Positions 43,335-52,793 of a stretch of 64,000 bases of DNA are shown here, piece by piece. The notes under the pieces were generated by a model. The model saw nothing but the letters and a program-made list of their open reading frames with translations. It had not been told where the DNA came from and made no database searches. The stretch covers positions 496,001 through 560,000 of the forward strand of contig NZ_QMIK01000003.1 of assembly GCF_003316845.1 (NCBI RefSeq). Direction: 5' to 3'. The first letter of the stretch is position 1. Each line of letters starts with the position of its first letter. Made by a program: the position numbers and the translations under genes. The stretch is from Cognataquiflexum aquatile. Its GTDB lineage: Bacteria > Bacteroidota > Bacteroidia > Cytophagales > Cyclobacteriaceae.

Positions 43335-45764
43335 ATGAAACTGGTTTTTACGATTGTAATCGCTTTTGTCTTGGGCCTGACTGCTTCATTTGCCCAAAAG
43401 AATATATTGAAAGGGAAAGTTTTGGATGAGTCCAAGCAGGCTGTTCCCGGTGTGGCGCTGATGTTGGAAGGTACCGTGAGGGGAGTGCAGTCTGACCTTT
43501 CGGGCGGTTATACAATCAAGGATATTCCCGAGGGAGATTATATCCTCAAAGTCAACATGCTCGGCTACAAGGAAGTCAGCATTCCATTTAGCATTGCGCA
43601 GCAAGAAAACAAAGTGTTGGACATCACCTTAAAAGAGGCACCGCTTTCCTTAGATGCTTTTGAGTTCACTGTCAGTAGAGGGATTATGGGCCAAGAGCGG
43701 CTACCTGAAGTGGACCGTTTTCGGATCAATGCCGGAAAAAAAAATGAAGTTATCAGGGTGGGAGAGATCAATGCCAACCTTGCGATGAACAATAGCCGTC
43801 AAATATTTGGAAGAACCCCAGGTATTTCGATTTGGGAAAATGACGGTTCAGGAATCCAGCTTGGAGTAGCATCTAGGGGTTTGAATCCAAACCGCTCTTG
43901 GGAGTTCAATGTACGAATGAATGGATATGACATCACTCCCGACCCCATGGGGTATCCGGAGGCTTATTACACTCCCCCCATGGAAGTGGTAGAACAGATT
44001 GAAATCGTCCGTGGTGCTTCTTCCATCCAATATGGTTCCCAATTTGGAGGATTGATGAACTTCGTCATGCGCAAGCCTGACAAATCCAAGCGTTTTACCT
44101 TCGAGACGTTGAACACTGTGGGTAGCAATGGGCTTTTTAGCACTTTCAATTACCTCGGGGGAACAGAAGGAAAATGGAGCTATACAGCCTATTACCAAAA
44201 GCGGGTTGGAAATGGCTGGAGAGAAAACAGCTATTTCAATACCGACCATGCCCATTTGGAAGTCAATTATGCTGCCAACAACCGCCTGATGATCGGTCTG
44301 GAAATGACTTACATGGACACCGAAAGCCAACAGCCGGGTGGTCTGACCGATGAGCAGTTCAAAACTGATCCCAGATCAAGTTCACGGGAAAGGAATTGGT
44401 TCAGCACGCCTTGGTTTATCCCGGCTTTGACGGCAGAATATATACTCAGCGAAAACACCAAGCTGAGTTGGAAGACTTTCGGGACATTTGCAGAAAGAAA
44501 CTCTGTGGGTTTTATGCGTCCCATAAACCAAGAGGATGATTTGGGCAACAGACAGGTGGACAGGGATTTCTATACCACCTACGGTTCAGAGATCAGGATG
44601 ATCACCGAGTATTCATTGTTTGGCAAAGCAAATACCTTGGCAGCCGGGCTTCGATATTTCAATGGCTTTATCGACAGAAAGCAAGTGGGTGCAGGAGACA
44701 ATGGCAAGGAAATGAACTTTGGCCTTATTGACGGCGGGATTTTCAGAAGGGATTTTGACTTTACCAATATCAACCAAGCTGCCTTCGCAGAGAATGTGTT
44801 CAGGTTTTCGGAAAAATGGTTGCTCACCACCGGTTTGAGATATGAGAGAATATCATCCAATATGGAAGGATTGTTCAATATCGTCAATGACCAAGAACAA
44901 GTATTGCTTCCACAAAACAGGACCAGGAATTTCCTTTTGGTGGGTATCGGATCTGAGTATAAAATTACCCCATCCATGGAGTTTTACTCCAATTTTTCCC
45001 AAGCTTACAGGCCTGTGCTGATATCGGACCTTACCCCTCCGGCTACTACAGATATCATCGATGAAAATTTGCAGGACTCAAGGGGTTTCAATTTTGATCT
45101 TGGATACCGGGGTGCCATTCAGAATTGGATGAAGTTTGATGTGGGGTATTTTTATCTGAACTACGCGGACAGGATCGGGACTATTGCTGTACAGGATGAA
45201 AACGGTGCGATCTCACAGTTCCGTACCAACTTGGGCAATTCAGTCAGCCAGGGTTTTGAGGGATATGTTGAATTTGACCCTATTTCGGCCCTTACCAAAA
45301 CTTCCAAATTTGGATACCTTCACCTGTTTGCTTCCCTTGCTTTTGTGGATGCCCGATACGGGGATTTTGCCACGACATCTGTCAAAGACGGCGTAATCGT
45401 CCCCGGCAACCTCAAAGGAAATAGGGTAGAAAATGCCCCCCGAAAGATAAACAGGTACGGAGTGACTTACCGCTATGATAGATTTTCAGTGACTTGGCAA
45501 TTGAGTGATATCGGAGATGCCTTTTCCGATGCTTCCAATACAGTAACGCCCAATGCGGCTGCCACTGTTGGATTGATACCCGCTTATCGGGTCCAAGACA
45601 TCTCAGCATCCACTGACATCAAAAACCGCTACATATTCAAAGCAGGAATCAACAACCTGACCAATGAAATGTACTTTACCAGAAGGGCGGGCGGCTATCC
45701 TGGACCAGGAATTATGCCGGGTGAAGGAAGAACTGTTTACTTTACTTTTGGATTGAAATTTTAA
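43335..45764 (+). CDS. TonB-dependent receptor with carboxypeptidase-like domain (FecA-like)
   Basis: 809 residues. Signal peptide MKLVFTIVIAFVLGLTASFA, then a CarboxypepD_reg domain (KGKVLDESKQAVPGVALMLE, LKVNMLGYKEVSIPF), a plug domain (NLAMNNSRQIFGRTPGISIW, VVEQIEIVRGASSIQYGSQF, GGLMNFVMRKP) and a barrel ending RTVYFTFGLKF. The plug and barrel look like Fe(III)-dicitrate receptors (FecA). No SusD partner follows, so ferric-chelate uptake is more likely than glycan uptake. Two palindromes upstream suggest iron control. It ends in a strong terminator. Confidence 0.92.
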   Translation: MKLVFTIVIAFVLGLTASFAQKNILKGKVLDESKQAVPGVALMLEGTVRGVQSDLSGGYTIKDIPEGDYILKVNMLGYKEVSIPFSIAQQENKVLDITLKEAPLSLDAFEFTVSRGIMGQERLPEVDRFRINAGKKNEVIRVGEINANLAMNNSRQIFGRTPGISIWENDGSGIQLGVASRGLNPNRSWEFNVRMNGYDITPDPMGYPEAYYTPPMEVVEQIEIVRGASSIQYGSQFGGLMNFVMRKPDKSKRFTFETLNTVGSNGLFSTFNYLGGTEGKWSYTAYYQKRVGNGWRENSYFNTDHAHLEVNYAANNRLMIGLEMTYMDTESQQPGGLTDEQFKTDPRSSSRERNWFSTPWFIPALTAEYILSENTKLSWKTFGTFAERNSVGFMRPINQEDDLGNRQVDRDFYTTYGSEIRMITEYSLFGKANTLAAGLRYFNGFIDRKQVGAGDNGKEMNFGLIDGGIFRRDFDFTNINQAAFAENVFRFSEKWLLTTGLRYERISSNMEGLFNIVNDQEQVLLPQNRTRNFLLVGIGSEYKITPSMEFYSNFSQAYRPVLISDLTPPATTDIIDENLQDSRGFNFDLGYRGAIQNWMKFDVGYFYLNYADRIGTIAVQDENGAISQFRTNLGNSVSQGFEGYVEFDPISALTKTSKFGYLHLFASLAFVDARYGDFATTSVKDGVIVPGNLKGNRVENAPRKINRYGVTYRYDRFSVTWQLSDIGDAFSDASNTVTPNAAATVGLIPAYRVQDISASTDIKNRYIFKAGINNLTNEMYFTRRAGGYPGPGIMPGEGRTVYFTFGLKF

Positions 45765-45835
45765 GGAGAGGACTCTTCTTATCGAGGAAGTATTTTCAGG
45801 CTAGGTTTACTTCCAATTGTTTTCTCATGAGTTTC

Positions 45836-45874
45836 AAAAAAAAGTGCCCTAAACATATTTAGGGCACTTTTTTT
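45836..45874 (+). terminator. Terminator after the FecA-like receptor
   Basis: An 18-base arm AAAAAAAAGTGCCCTAAA pairs with TTTAGGGCACTTTTTTT across a 4-base loop. It is also usable by the converging cupin gene. Confidence 0.9.
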
Positions 45875-45925
45875 AGTTAAATATAATTGGACTATTCGGA
45901 CAAAGAGAATTCGGGGCTTTAGGAA

Positions 45926-46420
45926 TCACCTTCCAAAATCATCCTGAAGCCTGACAATATCGTCTTCATTGGACGGATTGGAAGCATCCGTATGTTGCCA
46001 AATCTCCGCCACCACTCCCCAATCTTCCAAACCTATCAACCTGTGCCTTTCCCCTTGTTGGAGCTTGATTTTGTCTCCTTCCGAAAGGGTCTTGATTTCA
46101 TTTTGCACATCAGTCATGCTAGTTCCCACTGCTACTTTTCCTTTGATGCAGCGCCAGATTTCTGCCCGGCGGAAGTGGTATTGCCAACTCAATCTTTTCT
46201 CGGGGGCTACCAAAAGGATTTTTGGGCTAAGCATTTCTGATATTTTCAGGGATTCAAAATCCTCCTCCGGGAAAAATTGAGCGGCAAATTTGGAAGCTTG
46301 GTCTTCATTGATCACCAAAAACCCTCCCCAGGGTCTTTGTTTGTCTTTTTTGACAATTTCAAATCCCAAACCTTCAATATACTGTTCTGTTTGTTCAAAA
46401 ATCTCTTCTTTAGAATTCAT
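45926..46420 (-). CDS. Cupin protein (mannose-6-phosphate isomerase-like)
   Basis: 164 residues. The cupin part shows RPWGGFLVINEDQASKF, VAPEKRLSWQYHFRRAEIWR, LSEGDKIKLQQGERHRLIGL and WGVVAEIWQHTDASNPSNED, close to the C-terminal domain of type II phosphomannose isomerases but with some metal-site changes. It may isomerise or epimerise a phosphosugar or be a non-enzymatic cupin. A decayed copy of its N-terminal coding sequence lies at 48298-48368. Confidence 0.85.
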   Translation of the reverse strand: MNSKEEIFEQTEQYIEGLGFEIVKKDKQRPWGGFLVINEDQASKFAAQFFPEEDFESLKISEMLSPKILLVAPEKRLSWQYHFRRAEIWRCIKGKVAVGTSMTDVQNEIKTLSEGDKIKLQQGERHRLIGLEDWGVVAEIWQHTDASNPSNEDDIVRLQDDFGR

Positions 46421-46562
46421 TATTTCTAAGTCAAAATTGGTGCTGATGATAAAGTGTTCAACTTGTAAAGGAAAGAATTTTTTGAATTTCTCCTTATTTA
46501 TTTCGAATCGGTGATAAATATAAAGAGCATTTTGAAAAACCGACCCAAGGATCTCCTCACGT

Positions 46563-47882
46563 CTACTTTTTCTTCTGCGCCGCCAGCCATTCCATGATGG
46601 TAACAGGGCGTCCGTTGAGCATTACAGGAGAGCCATCCAAATCCGTCCTAGCCGTATTGGCATGGGAATAAATCCACGACCAATGTCCGTTGTAACGGTA
46701 ATTTTCACCACCATAAAATCCCGTGATGTCTGTCACGTTATCGTAGTAGGACAAAATCACATTTTTTGCGCCGGCCTGTTTTAGTCTTTTGTAAAGCGGA
46801 ACGACTGTTTCCTCTGGTTTGGTGGTCCCGTCATCTTTGGCATGGATAAACCACATCGGTACGTTTTTGATTTTCTGTAGCTGTGCGTCACTTACAAACT
46901 CATTAAAGTAAGCCAAAGCACTGATATAAGCGCCTGCAAAATAGTCCGGGTTCTCCAAAATCAGTTTGAGAGACATATAGCCCCCATTGGAACAGCCCCC
47001 GACATAAATTCTCTTCGTATCGATATTGGGGTTTTTGGTTACAAAATCTTGGATTAAAGCGAAGACACCTGCATTATAGATGTCGTTGTCTTTTCCGCGG
47101 GTCATGCCCTCTGCCGCCTGCATCCAAAAGGTGGGTGCTTGGGGTACCAAGACATACGCCCCGCCAAAAAAAACCTGAATTTCCGGTGACGCGTAATTGG
47201 CTGCTTTGTTGCCTAGCAGAGCGGTGGTGGGGTCGTTGCCCCCTTCGCCGCCACCGTGAAGCCAAATGATCAGAGGAACTTTTGACTTGATGTCTTTAGG
47301 TGCAAACGAAGCGTAAGACATGCTGAGACCGTTTCCGTATTGGAATGTTTTTGATAAATCATATTGATCTACTAGGGGCATGATTTTGCCTTTGGAGTTA
47401 TTCCAAACTTTTCCCGTTTTGTTGTGGAGGATGGTCATTTTGTAATCCACCCAATAGTTAGAGCCGCGGTTATTGATCCTAGTGTATTGGAAAGGTGATC
47501 CAAGTGGCGTAACCGGACCAACTGCCAAAACCAAAGTGATATTTTTGCCTTCTGCCAACCTGTTTCCATTTTCATCCGAAACATAAGCATATACTACTGA
47601 CCGGGTTCCGGAAGCACTTTCAGCCGGAATTTCTGCTCCCTCCAAACTCCGGGTTGCGAATACTTGGTATTCTGTTGCGTTTGCATCCTTGACGGACTCT
47701 TCCAAGCTGAGGATGACTTTGTTCACAGCGGGTCCCCAATCAAACCCTTCCACTACCCATCTATACTCTCCAGGTGTAGCCAAAGAATTTGTTTGATTTT
47801 CATTTGGATCGGAAGCTGTGGCACCAAAAGAAAAATGGCCAAGCAGAGAAGTCAATAAGAGGAGGAGATAAAACTTTTTCAT
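46563..47882 (-). CDS. Secreted alpha/beta hydrolase (prolyl-oligopeptidase/esterase-like)
   Basis: 439 residues from the ATG at 47882, which starts a signal peptide (MKKFYLLLLLTSLLGHFSFG); the frame is open 55 codons further but without such features. After an N-terminal immunoglobulin-like region there is an oxyanion-hole motif PLIIWLHGGGEGGNDPTTAL, nucleophile Ser in VGGCSNGGYMSLKLILEN, Asp in FIHAKDDGTTKPEETV and a histidine in YNGHWSWIYSHAN. It is probably a secreted carbohydrate esterase or peptidase. Confidence 0.88.
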   Translation of the reverse strand: MKKFYLLLLLTSLLGHFSFGATASDPNENQTNSLATPGEYRWVVEGFDWGPAVNKVILSLEESVKDANATEYQVFATRSLEGAEIPAESASGTRSVVYAYVSDENGNRLAEGKNITLVLAVGPVTPLGSPFQYTRINNRGSNYWVDYKMTILHNKTGKVWNNSKGKIMPLVDQYDLSKTFQYGNGLSMSYASFAPKDIKSKVPLIIWLHGGGEGGNDPTTALLGNKAANYASPEIQVFFGGAYVLVPQAPTFWMQAAEGMTRGKDNDIYNAGVFALIQDFVTKNPNIDTKRIYVGGCSNGGYMSLKLILENPDYFAGAYISALAYFNEFVSDAQLQKIKNVPMWFIHAKDDGTTKPEETVVPLYKRLKQAGAKNVILSYYDNVTDITGFYGGENYRYNGHWSWIYSHANTARTDLDGSPVMLNGRPVTIMEWLAAQKKK

Positions 47883-47978
47883 AGGAGATACAATGGGTTT
47901 GGTTTGAAGAGTAAAAGTTAAATCAAAGGATTGGGGTTGGATAGGGGAATTACAGGAATGGGAGGTTTGGAGATTTGA

Positions 47979-48015
47979 AGAAAAAAAACCGGCAGGTTTT
48001 GAAAACTGCCTGATC
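47979..48015 (-). terminator. Terminator downstream of the cotH fragment
   Basis: On the minus strand CAGGCAGTTTT-C-AAAACCTGCCG runs into eight T residues. It lies just past the stop of the truncated cotH copy and would have ended the original gene. Confidence 0.8.
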
Positions 48016-48024
48016 AAAAATCTT

Positions 48025-48294
48025 CTAAAAAGCCCCAATCTTCCCATCCATCCAATTGGCGCGTTGACTCAGAAAATTCTGAAGGTCAAGGACGGATTGG
48101 TCATAGGTTCGGTCTGCGCTCACTTCCCACTTGGCATAGTTGCGGGTTACGGCATTATTGTCTTGAAGATACCTTGAAGTGTCGGATACCAGTTTTTGGA
48201 GGTTTCCATTGCTCAAGGTGGTGCTTCTTAAGTTGGTCCAACGGGTTTTGACCGCCTGGCGAAAAACCCGGTCTTCCATGAATCGCCCCCCCTT
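48025..48294 (-). pseudogene. 3' fragment of a second cotH gene
   Basis: The last 84 codons read from MEDRVFRQAVKTRWTNLRST to ANWMDGKIGAF. They match the C-terminus of the intact CotH at 51172-52629 with only four amino-acid differences (Asn/Thr, Ser/Gly, Thr/Ser, Ala/Thr), although about 19 of roughly 250 bases differ. Similarity stops two codons upstream of Met (near 48290), where unrelated sequence begins. No start signal or lipoprotein leader remains, so it is a truncated, presumably silent, copy. Confidence 0.85.
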
Positions 48295-48297
48295 TAA

Positions 48298-48368
48298 GGA
48301 CTTTGGTTGTCTTTTTTGATAATTTCAAATCCCTATTCGTTGATTTCCTTTACGGTTTCCTCCAATAT
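48298..48368 (-). pseudogene. Remnant of the N-terminus of a second cupin gene
   Basis: On the minus strand the frame reads ILEETVKEINE, a stop codon, then GFEIIKKDNQS. This parallels IFEQTEQYIEGLGFEIVKKD then KQR in the cupin gene at 45926-46420. The stop, together with the abrupt join to cotH sequence near 48290, shows it is dead. It adjoins the cotH fragment, so the two remnants mark a rearrangement breakpoint. Confidence 0.65.
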
Positions 48369-48506
48369 TTGATTTAGGACTGGCTTGTTTATTAGAACTT
48401 ATTTAGTGCTAAAAAATTGGTCTTTATGGACAGGGGTGCATATCGGAGTGTTTTGAGGAGCATTACCTCTTTTTATGTTTTTTTGAGATCAATCTTTGAA
48501 TAAATT

Positions 48507-48547
48507 AAAACCTCCTTGACCGGATTAATTTTTGGCAAGGAGGTTTT
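48507..48547 (-). terminator. Terminator after the FtsX-type permease
   Basis: A 12-bp perfect inverted repeat (AAAACCTCCTTG with CAAGGAGGTTTT) with a 17-base loop. On the minus strand it follows the permease stop and ends in TTTTAATTTATT. Confidence 0.75.
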
Positions 48548-48597
48548 GCAGTGGTGTATTGGAGTCTTGTTGGTTTTTAATGGTGATTTATATAGGG

Positions 48598-50979
48598 TTA
48601 AAGATCTTTAAGTGAATTTACAGGATTGTTGGTTGCAGCGCGGAGCGCATGGTAGCTAACAGTGCCCAAAGCCACAAATGATCCCGCCAGCAAAACGTAA
48701 AGAAAGACAATCCAAGGAAATGGGATATGGTAAGCGAATCCCGAAAGCCATGTGTTCATGGAATACCAGCCAATTGGTGCTGCAATCAACAAACCTACCA
48801 ATACCAATTTGAGAAAATCCTTGGACATCATCACTACAATACTTCCCACTGAAGCGCCTAAAACCTTTCTTACTGCCACAGATTTTTTGCTCTGTTCGAG
48901 AGAAAAAGAAGCCAATCCAAAGAGACCTAGACAGGATACAAAGATGGCCAAGCCGGAAAACAAACCAAAAAGTTGACCCAACCTCTTATCTTGATCGAAA
49001 AGCTTGTCAAAAGTTTCATCAAGAAACAAGTATTCAAATGTATGATCCGGAGCAATTTTTGCCCAGGTATTCTCAAGTCCGGCTATGGTTTCTTCTAGGT
49101 TTTCTGTTTTGACCTTGACTGCCAAAAATGTAGTCTCAAACTGATCATTGAGTATCATAACAAGAGGGTCAATTTTTTCTTCAAGATGTTTGAAGTGAAA
49201 ATCTTCAACCACGCCGACAATTTTACCGGGACTTTCGCTTCTTTCTCCAATGTCCATGAGTTTGCCGATGGCATCTTCGGGATTTTGCCAGCCAAAGAAT
49301 TTGGCAGCAGTCTCATTGATAATAAACTCTTTCCCAAATTGTTGGCTTTCTGGATGAAAATAATCTCCCGCTTTCATTTTCATGCCTAGGGTATTCAACA
49401 AATCTTCGTCACCGCTAAAGAAATACATGTTTTCAGGTTTTTTATCCTGGATGTTTTCATGCCAAAACATGGTTGTACGCACCATTTTTCCTGGAATTTC
49501 CAACATCCTTGAAGCACTTTCTACTCCGGGAACATTCATGAATTCGTTCTTTAAGGTCAAGACCCCGATAGAATCCTGCGGAAGCAATGTTACCAAAACC
49601 TGTTCTCTATCGAAACCCATGTTTTTGGTCATCATGAAATCCAACTGCCTGTAGATAATGAAAGTACCTGCCATGATGACAAAAGCTACCGCAAACTGGA
49701 AAACGACCAAGGATTTCCGTAAAGTCTGACCTCTCAGATTTGTAACCAAATTGCCTTTAAGTACTTCCACGGGCTTGAAATTGGAAAGGAAAAAAGCAGG
49801 GTAAGTACCTGCCAATACCCCTACAAAAAAGGTGATGATAGCAAAAACAGGCAACACAAAGCCATTTTCAATAGGGTTGAATTCAATTTCTTTCCCGGAT
49901 AATTCATTAAAAAATGGAATGATAACCGTCAAAATCAGCACAGCCAAGGACAAAGAAAAAAAGGATATCAGTATAGACTCACTCAAAAACTGGAAGATGA
50001 GCTGGCTCCTCTTTCCTCCAGCAACCTTACGGATACCTACTTCACGTGCCCGCTTCAGAGACTGGGCAGTAGTGAGGTTCATGAAATTGATACATGCTAT
50101 GACCAAAATGAAGAAAGCAATGGCAGACATGATATACACGGTTTGGATACTGCCATTGGGTTCGATCTCTAAGCCTCTATTGGAATTGAGGTGGATGTCT
50201 GTGAGAGCCTGGAGTTCAAGGTCATTTTTTGGGTCTTCAGGGGTCAATTCCTGGAAGGTATCCATAAACTCTGAAATTTTTACCGAATATTCTTTGGTAT
50301 CGATTCCTTTTGGTAATACAAGATAGGTGTAATGGTTTGTCAAATAGCTAAAGCCATTGGGAGAACCAGGGCGCATCGGTTCAAAATTCCCTGATGAAAC
50401 CAGGATTTCTGGGTGAAAGTGGGAATTTGAAGGGACTTCCTCCATGATTCCTGTGATTTTATAGGCTTGGTTGTCGTGAGATAAGGTTAATGTTTTGCCT
50501 ATTGGATCTTCTATTCCAAAAAATTCATTCGCTTTTTTAAGCGTTAGAACCATGGAGTTGAGTTCCATCAAGGCTTGCTTAGGATTGCCGCTTAGAAGCT
50601 TAAAGTCTAAAACATCAAAAACAGAGGAATCAGCAAAAAATACCCTTTCCTTTACTTTGGATTCAGATTCTTCGCGGGAAACATACATATCGGATGGTTT
50701 GACCCTTGAATAAGCTTCGATTTCAGGAAAATTTTCTTTCAGTATTTCTCCAATCGGAAATGCGGATATCGCCCAATTATTGGCTTCAAGATTTAGTACC
50801 AACCTGTATACCTGGTCTGCACGGCGGTTTTGCCTGTCATAGTTGAGTTCAAATTGAACGAAAAGGACAATCAAAACACAGCAAGCCATACCGATTGCTA
50901 GCCCAATAATGTTGATGGAGGCATGTAGCTTGTTTCGCTTGAGATTTCTTAGAGCAATAAGAATGTAATTTTTGATCAT
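48598..50979 (-). CDS. ABC transporter permease (MacB/FtsX type)
   Basis: 793 residues. One N-terminal membrane segment (INIIGLAIGMACCVLIVLFV) precedes a large periplasmic MacB-type core. Three further segments follow around INFMNLTTAQSLKRAREVGI, the hallmark of FtsX permeases, and the unit is repeated in the second half (SFSLEQSKKSVAVRKVLGAS). Such two-FtsX proteins partner a separate ATPase to push lipoproteins, peptides or signals through the envelope. No ATPase gene lies next to it, so it must use one encoded elsewhere. Confidence 0.92.
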   Translation of the reverse strand: MIKNYILIALRNLKRNKLHASINIIGLAIGMACCVLIVLFVQFELNYDRQNRRADQVYRLVLNLEANNWAISAFPIGEILKENFPEIEAYSRVKPSDMYVSREESESKVKERVFFADSSVFDVLDFKLLSGNPKQALMELNSMVLTLKKANEFFGIEDPIGKTLTLSHDNQAYKITGIMEEVPSNSHFHPEILVSSGNFEPMRPGSPNGFSYLTNHYTYLVLPKGIDTKEYSVKISEFMDTFQELTPEDPKNDLELQALTDIHLNSNRGLEIEPNGSIQTVYIMSAIAFFILVIACINFMNLTTAQSLKRAREVGIRKVAGGKRSQLIFQFLSESILISFFSLSLAVLILTVIIPFFNELSGKEIEFNPIENGFVLPVFAIITFFVGVLAGTYPAFFLSNFKPVEVLKGNLVTNLRGQTLRKSLVVFQFAVAFVIMAGTFIIYRQLDFMMTKNMGFDREQVLVTLLPQDSIGVLTLKNEFMNVPGVESASRMLEIPGKMVRTTMFWHENIQDKKPENMYFFSGDEDLLNTLGMKMKAGDYFHPESQQFGKEFIINETAAKFFGWQNPEDAIGKLMDIGERSESPGKIVGVVEDFHFKHLEEKIDPLVMILNDQFETTFLAVKVKTENLEETIAGLENTWAKIAPDHTFEYLFLDETFDKLFDQDKRLGQLFGLFSGLAIFVSCLGLFGLASFSLEQSKKSVAVRKVLGASVGSIVVMMSKDFLKLVLVGLLIAAPIGWYSMNTWLSGFAYHIPFPWIVFLYVLLAGSFVALGTVSYHALRAATNNPVNSLKDL

Positions 50980-51171
50980 GGAGATTAAAAGTTTTCCCTA
51001 ATGAATGCCAATGTCCATGCCAGCCCAAAAAATCGATTTTGACTAGAAATTACATGTTTTTGAAATGTAAATGTGCTCGATATCTCACTATTTCGTTCGC
51101 TGATGGACAAATTGGTTTAGGCATAGCCCAGACCAGTAAGGAATTAAGGGTCTGAAAGGACTTTGTTTTTG

Positions 51172-52629
51172 TTAAAAAGTCCCGATTTTTCCATCCATCC
51201 AATTGGCGCGTTGACTGAGAAAATTCTGAAGGTCAAGGACGGATTGGTCGTAGGTTCGGTCCGCACTCACTTCCCACTTGGCATAGTTGCGGGTGACAGC
51301 ATTATTGTCTTGAAGGTACCTGGAAGTGTCGGAAACCAGTTTTTGGAGGTTTCCATTGCTCAAGGTGCTTCCTCTTAAGGTCGTCCAACGGGTTTTGACA
51401 GCTTGGCGAAAAACCCGGTCTTCCATTAACCGGTTCCACCAAAACGGCATCATCCAAGGATCTTTGTTGACATAGTTATTGTAATTGATCACCCAATCAT
51501 TCATCGGAATCCTATCTCCCTCGTCAAAGCCAATATTGAAATCCCAAACAGGTCCCATGGCAAGCTTGCCATCTCTGTCTTTGACCAAATAAGTACTCAG
51601 GCGGTACGCATCGACATTACGGCAAAGCTCATTGATGATAAAATAATCCACAAAACTTCCGATGTCTATATAATCCGCATAACTCCTTTCGCCTGCACCA
51701 AAATCATCCTGCAATAAGGCAGTTTCGAAGTCTTGCAAATAATCGGCGATATAGATTTTTTGGGCTTCGGTGATATCTTCCGCTTTTGGGTATTCGTACA
51801 TGAAGTAGGTCTCCAAATATTGGTCTGCATGATAGGGTGGTGCAAATGCCGGGAAAGTGACGGGTTTTCCAAAAATATCAAAACCACTGCGAAAGCTGTT
51901 TTGAGAGGTATATCGGGCATCGTCATCCCAATTGTTGAGAAAGTAGGAGAGAGGTTTGCCATCATGTTCAGGCCCGGCATCGGCCTTGTCGATTTTGAGG
52001 ATATAGCCACCTGTCAGGTTGGTGGAGGATGTATTCAGTGATTTGATGTCAATCCGTTGACTGTCTCGCTTCAGCTTTTCACACAAATAATACACGCCCA
52101 TATATTCTCCATTGACTTCAATTTCGACAAACTTTCCCCTGCTTGCATATTTCCCCATCTGATTGGAGATGTCATAGGCGACCTGGTTATACATCAAACT
52201 TCTGTCCCAAATGTACTTTTCGGATTTATTCACAACATGGCCGATAAGCCTCCAATCTTCTTCCTTTGGAAGACCAAGGATAGTAACATCCACTCCTTCG
52301 CCTGCTTCGTCTATAGTTTCGAAGTTGAATCCCTTTTTGTCAGACAGACGAAAAGAAGTCTTGCCTCGGTATTCAATGTCGATCAGTTGGGTTTGGAGAA
52401 GTTTTTTCTCTTGGTAGATTTTCATTTGAGCTTGCACTCCCGGTTCATAAGGAATCGAAGCACCACGGGTGTCTATCACGACATAGGGTATCTCGCTATC
52501 TTCAGTATCGATGGCAAATACCTGTCCGTCGTCACCCTTTGGGATAACTTCAACTGGTTCCTGGCATCCTGTCCAAATGAACAAACTGATGACCCCAATC
52601 CAAAAAACGTTTCTAAATGAACTTTGCAT
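51172..52629 (-). CDS. CotH kinase family lipoprotein
   Basis: 485 residues. The signal ends in a lipobox (LFIWTGCQEP). The body has CotH features: IEYRGKTSFRLSDKKGFNFE, WRLIGHVVNKSEKYIWDRSL, FVEIEVNGEYMGVYYLCEKL, GGYILKIDKADAG, VDYFIINELCRNVDAYRLST and MGPVWDFNIGFDEGD. CotH proteins are atypical protein kinases, first known from spore coats, here exposed on a membrane. The 3' end is duplicated at 48025-48294. It ends with only a weak hairpin. Confidence 0.9.
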   Translation of the reverse strand: MQSSFRNVFWIGVISLFIWTGCQEPVEVIPKGDDGQVFAIDTEDSEIPYVVIDTRGASIPYEPGVQAQMKIYQEKKLLQTQLIDIEYRGKTSFRLSDKKGFNFETIDEAGEGVDVTILGLPKEEDWRLIGHVVNKSEKYIWDRSLMYNQVAYDISNQMGKYASRGKFVEIEVNGEYMGVYYLCEKLKRDSQRIDIKSLNTSSTNLTGGYILKIDKADAGPEHDGKPLSYFLNNWDDDARYTSQNSFRSGFDIFGKPVTFPAFAPPYHADQYLETYFMYEYPKAEDITEAQKIYIADYLQDFETALLQDDFGAGERSYADYIDIGSFVDYFIINELCRNVDAYRLSTYLVKDRDGKLAMGPVWDFNIGFDEGDRIPMNDWVINYNNYVNKDPWMMPFWWNRLMEDRVFRQAVKTRWTTLRGSTLSNGNLQKLVSDTSRYLQDNNAVTRNYAKWEVSADRTYDQSVLDLQNFLSQRANWMDGKIGTF

Positions 52630-52648
52630 AATTTTTAAATTTTGGAAA

Positions 52649-52656
52649 CAAAATTA
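52649..52656 (-). promoter_or_regulatory. Putative -7 element for cotH
   Basis: The minus strand reads TAATTTTG (TAnnTTTG), ending 20 bases upstream of the cotH ATG. No -33 TTG is clear. Confidence 0.42.
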
Positions 52657-52793
52657 GTTGATTTTCACGGAATGCCATGAGCTAAGGTTGTGTGGTGGAT
52701 TAATTCCAAACAATCCGATTTGGAATCAGTTTTGTATTTGGCGTAAAGATGGCGCATGCCTGACGTTTTAATAGGATTTAGAATAAAAGATAT

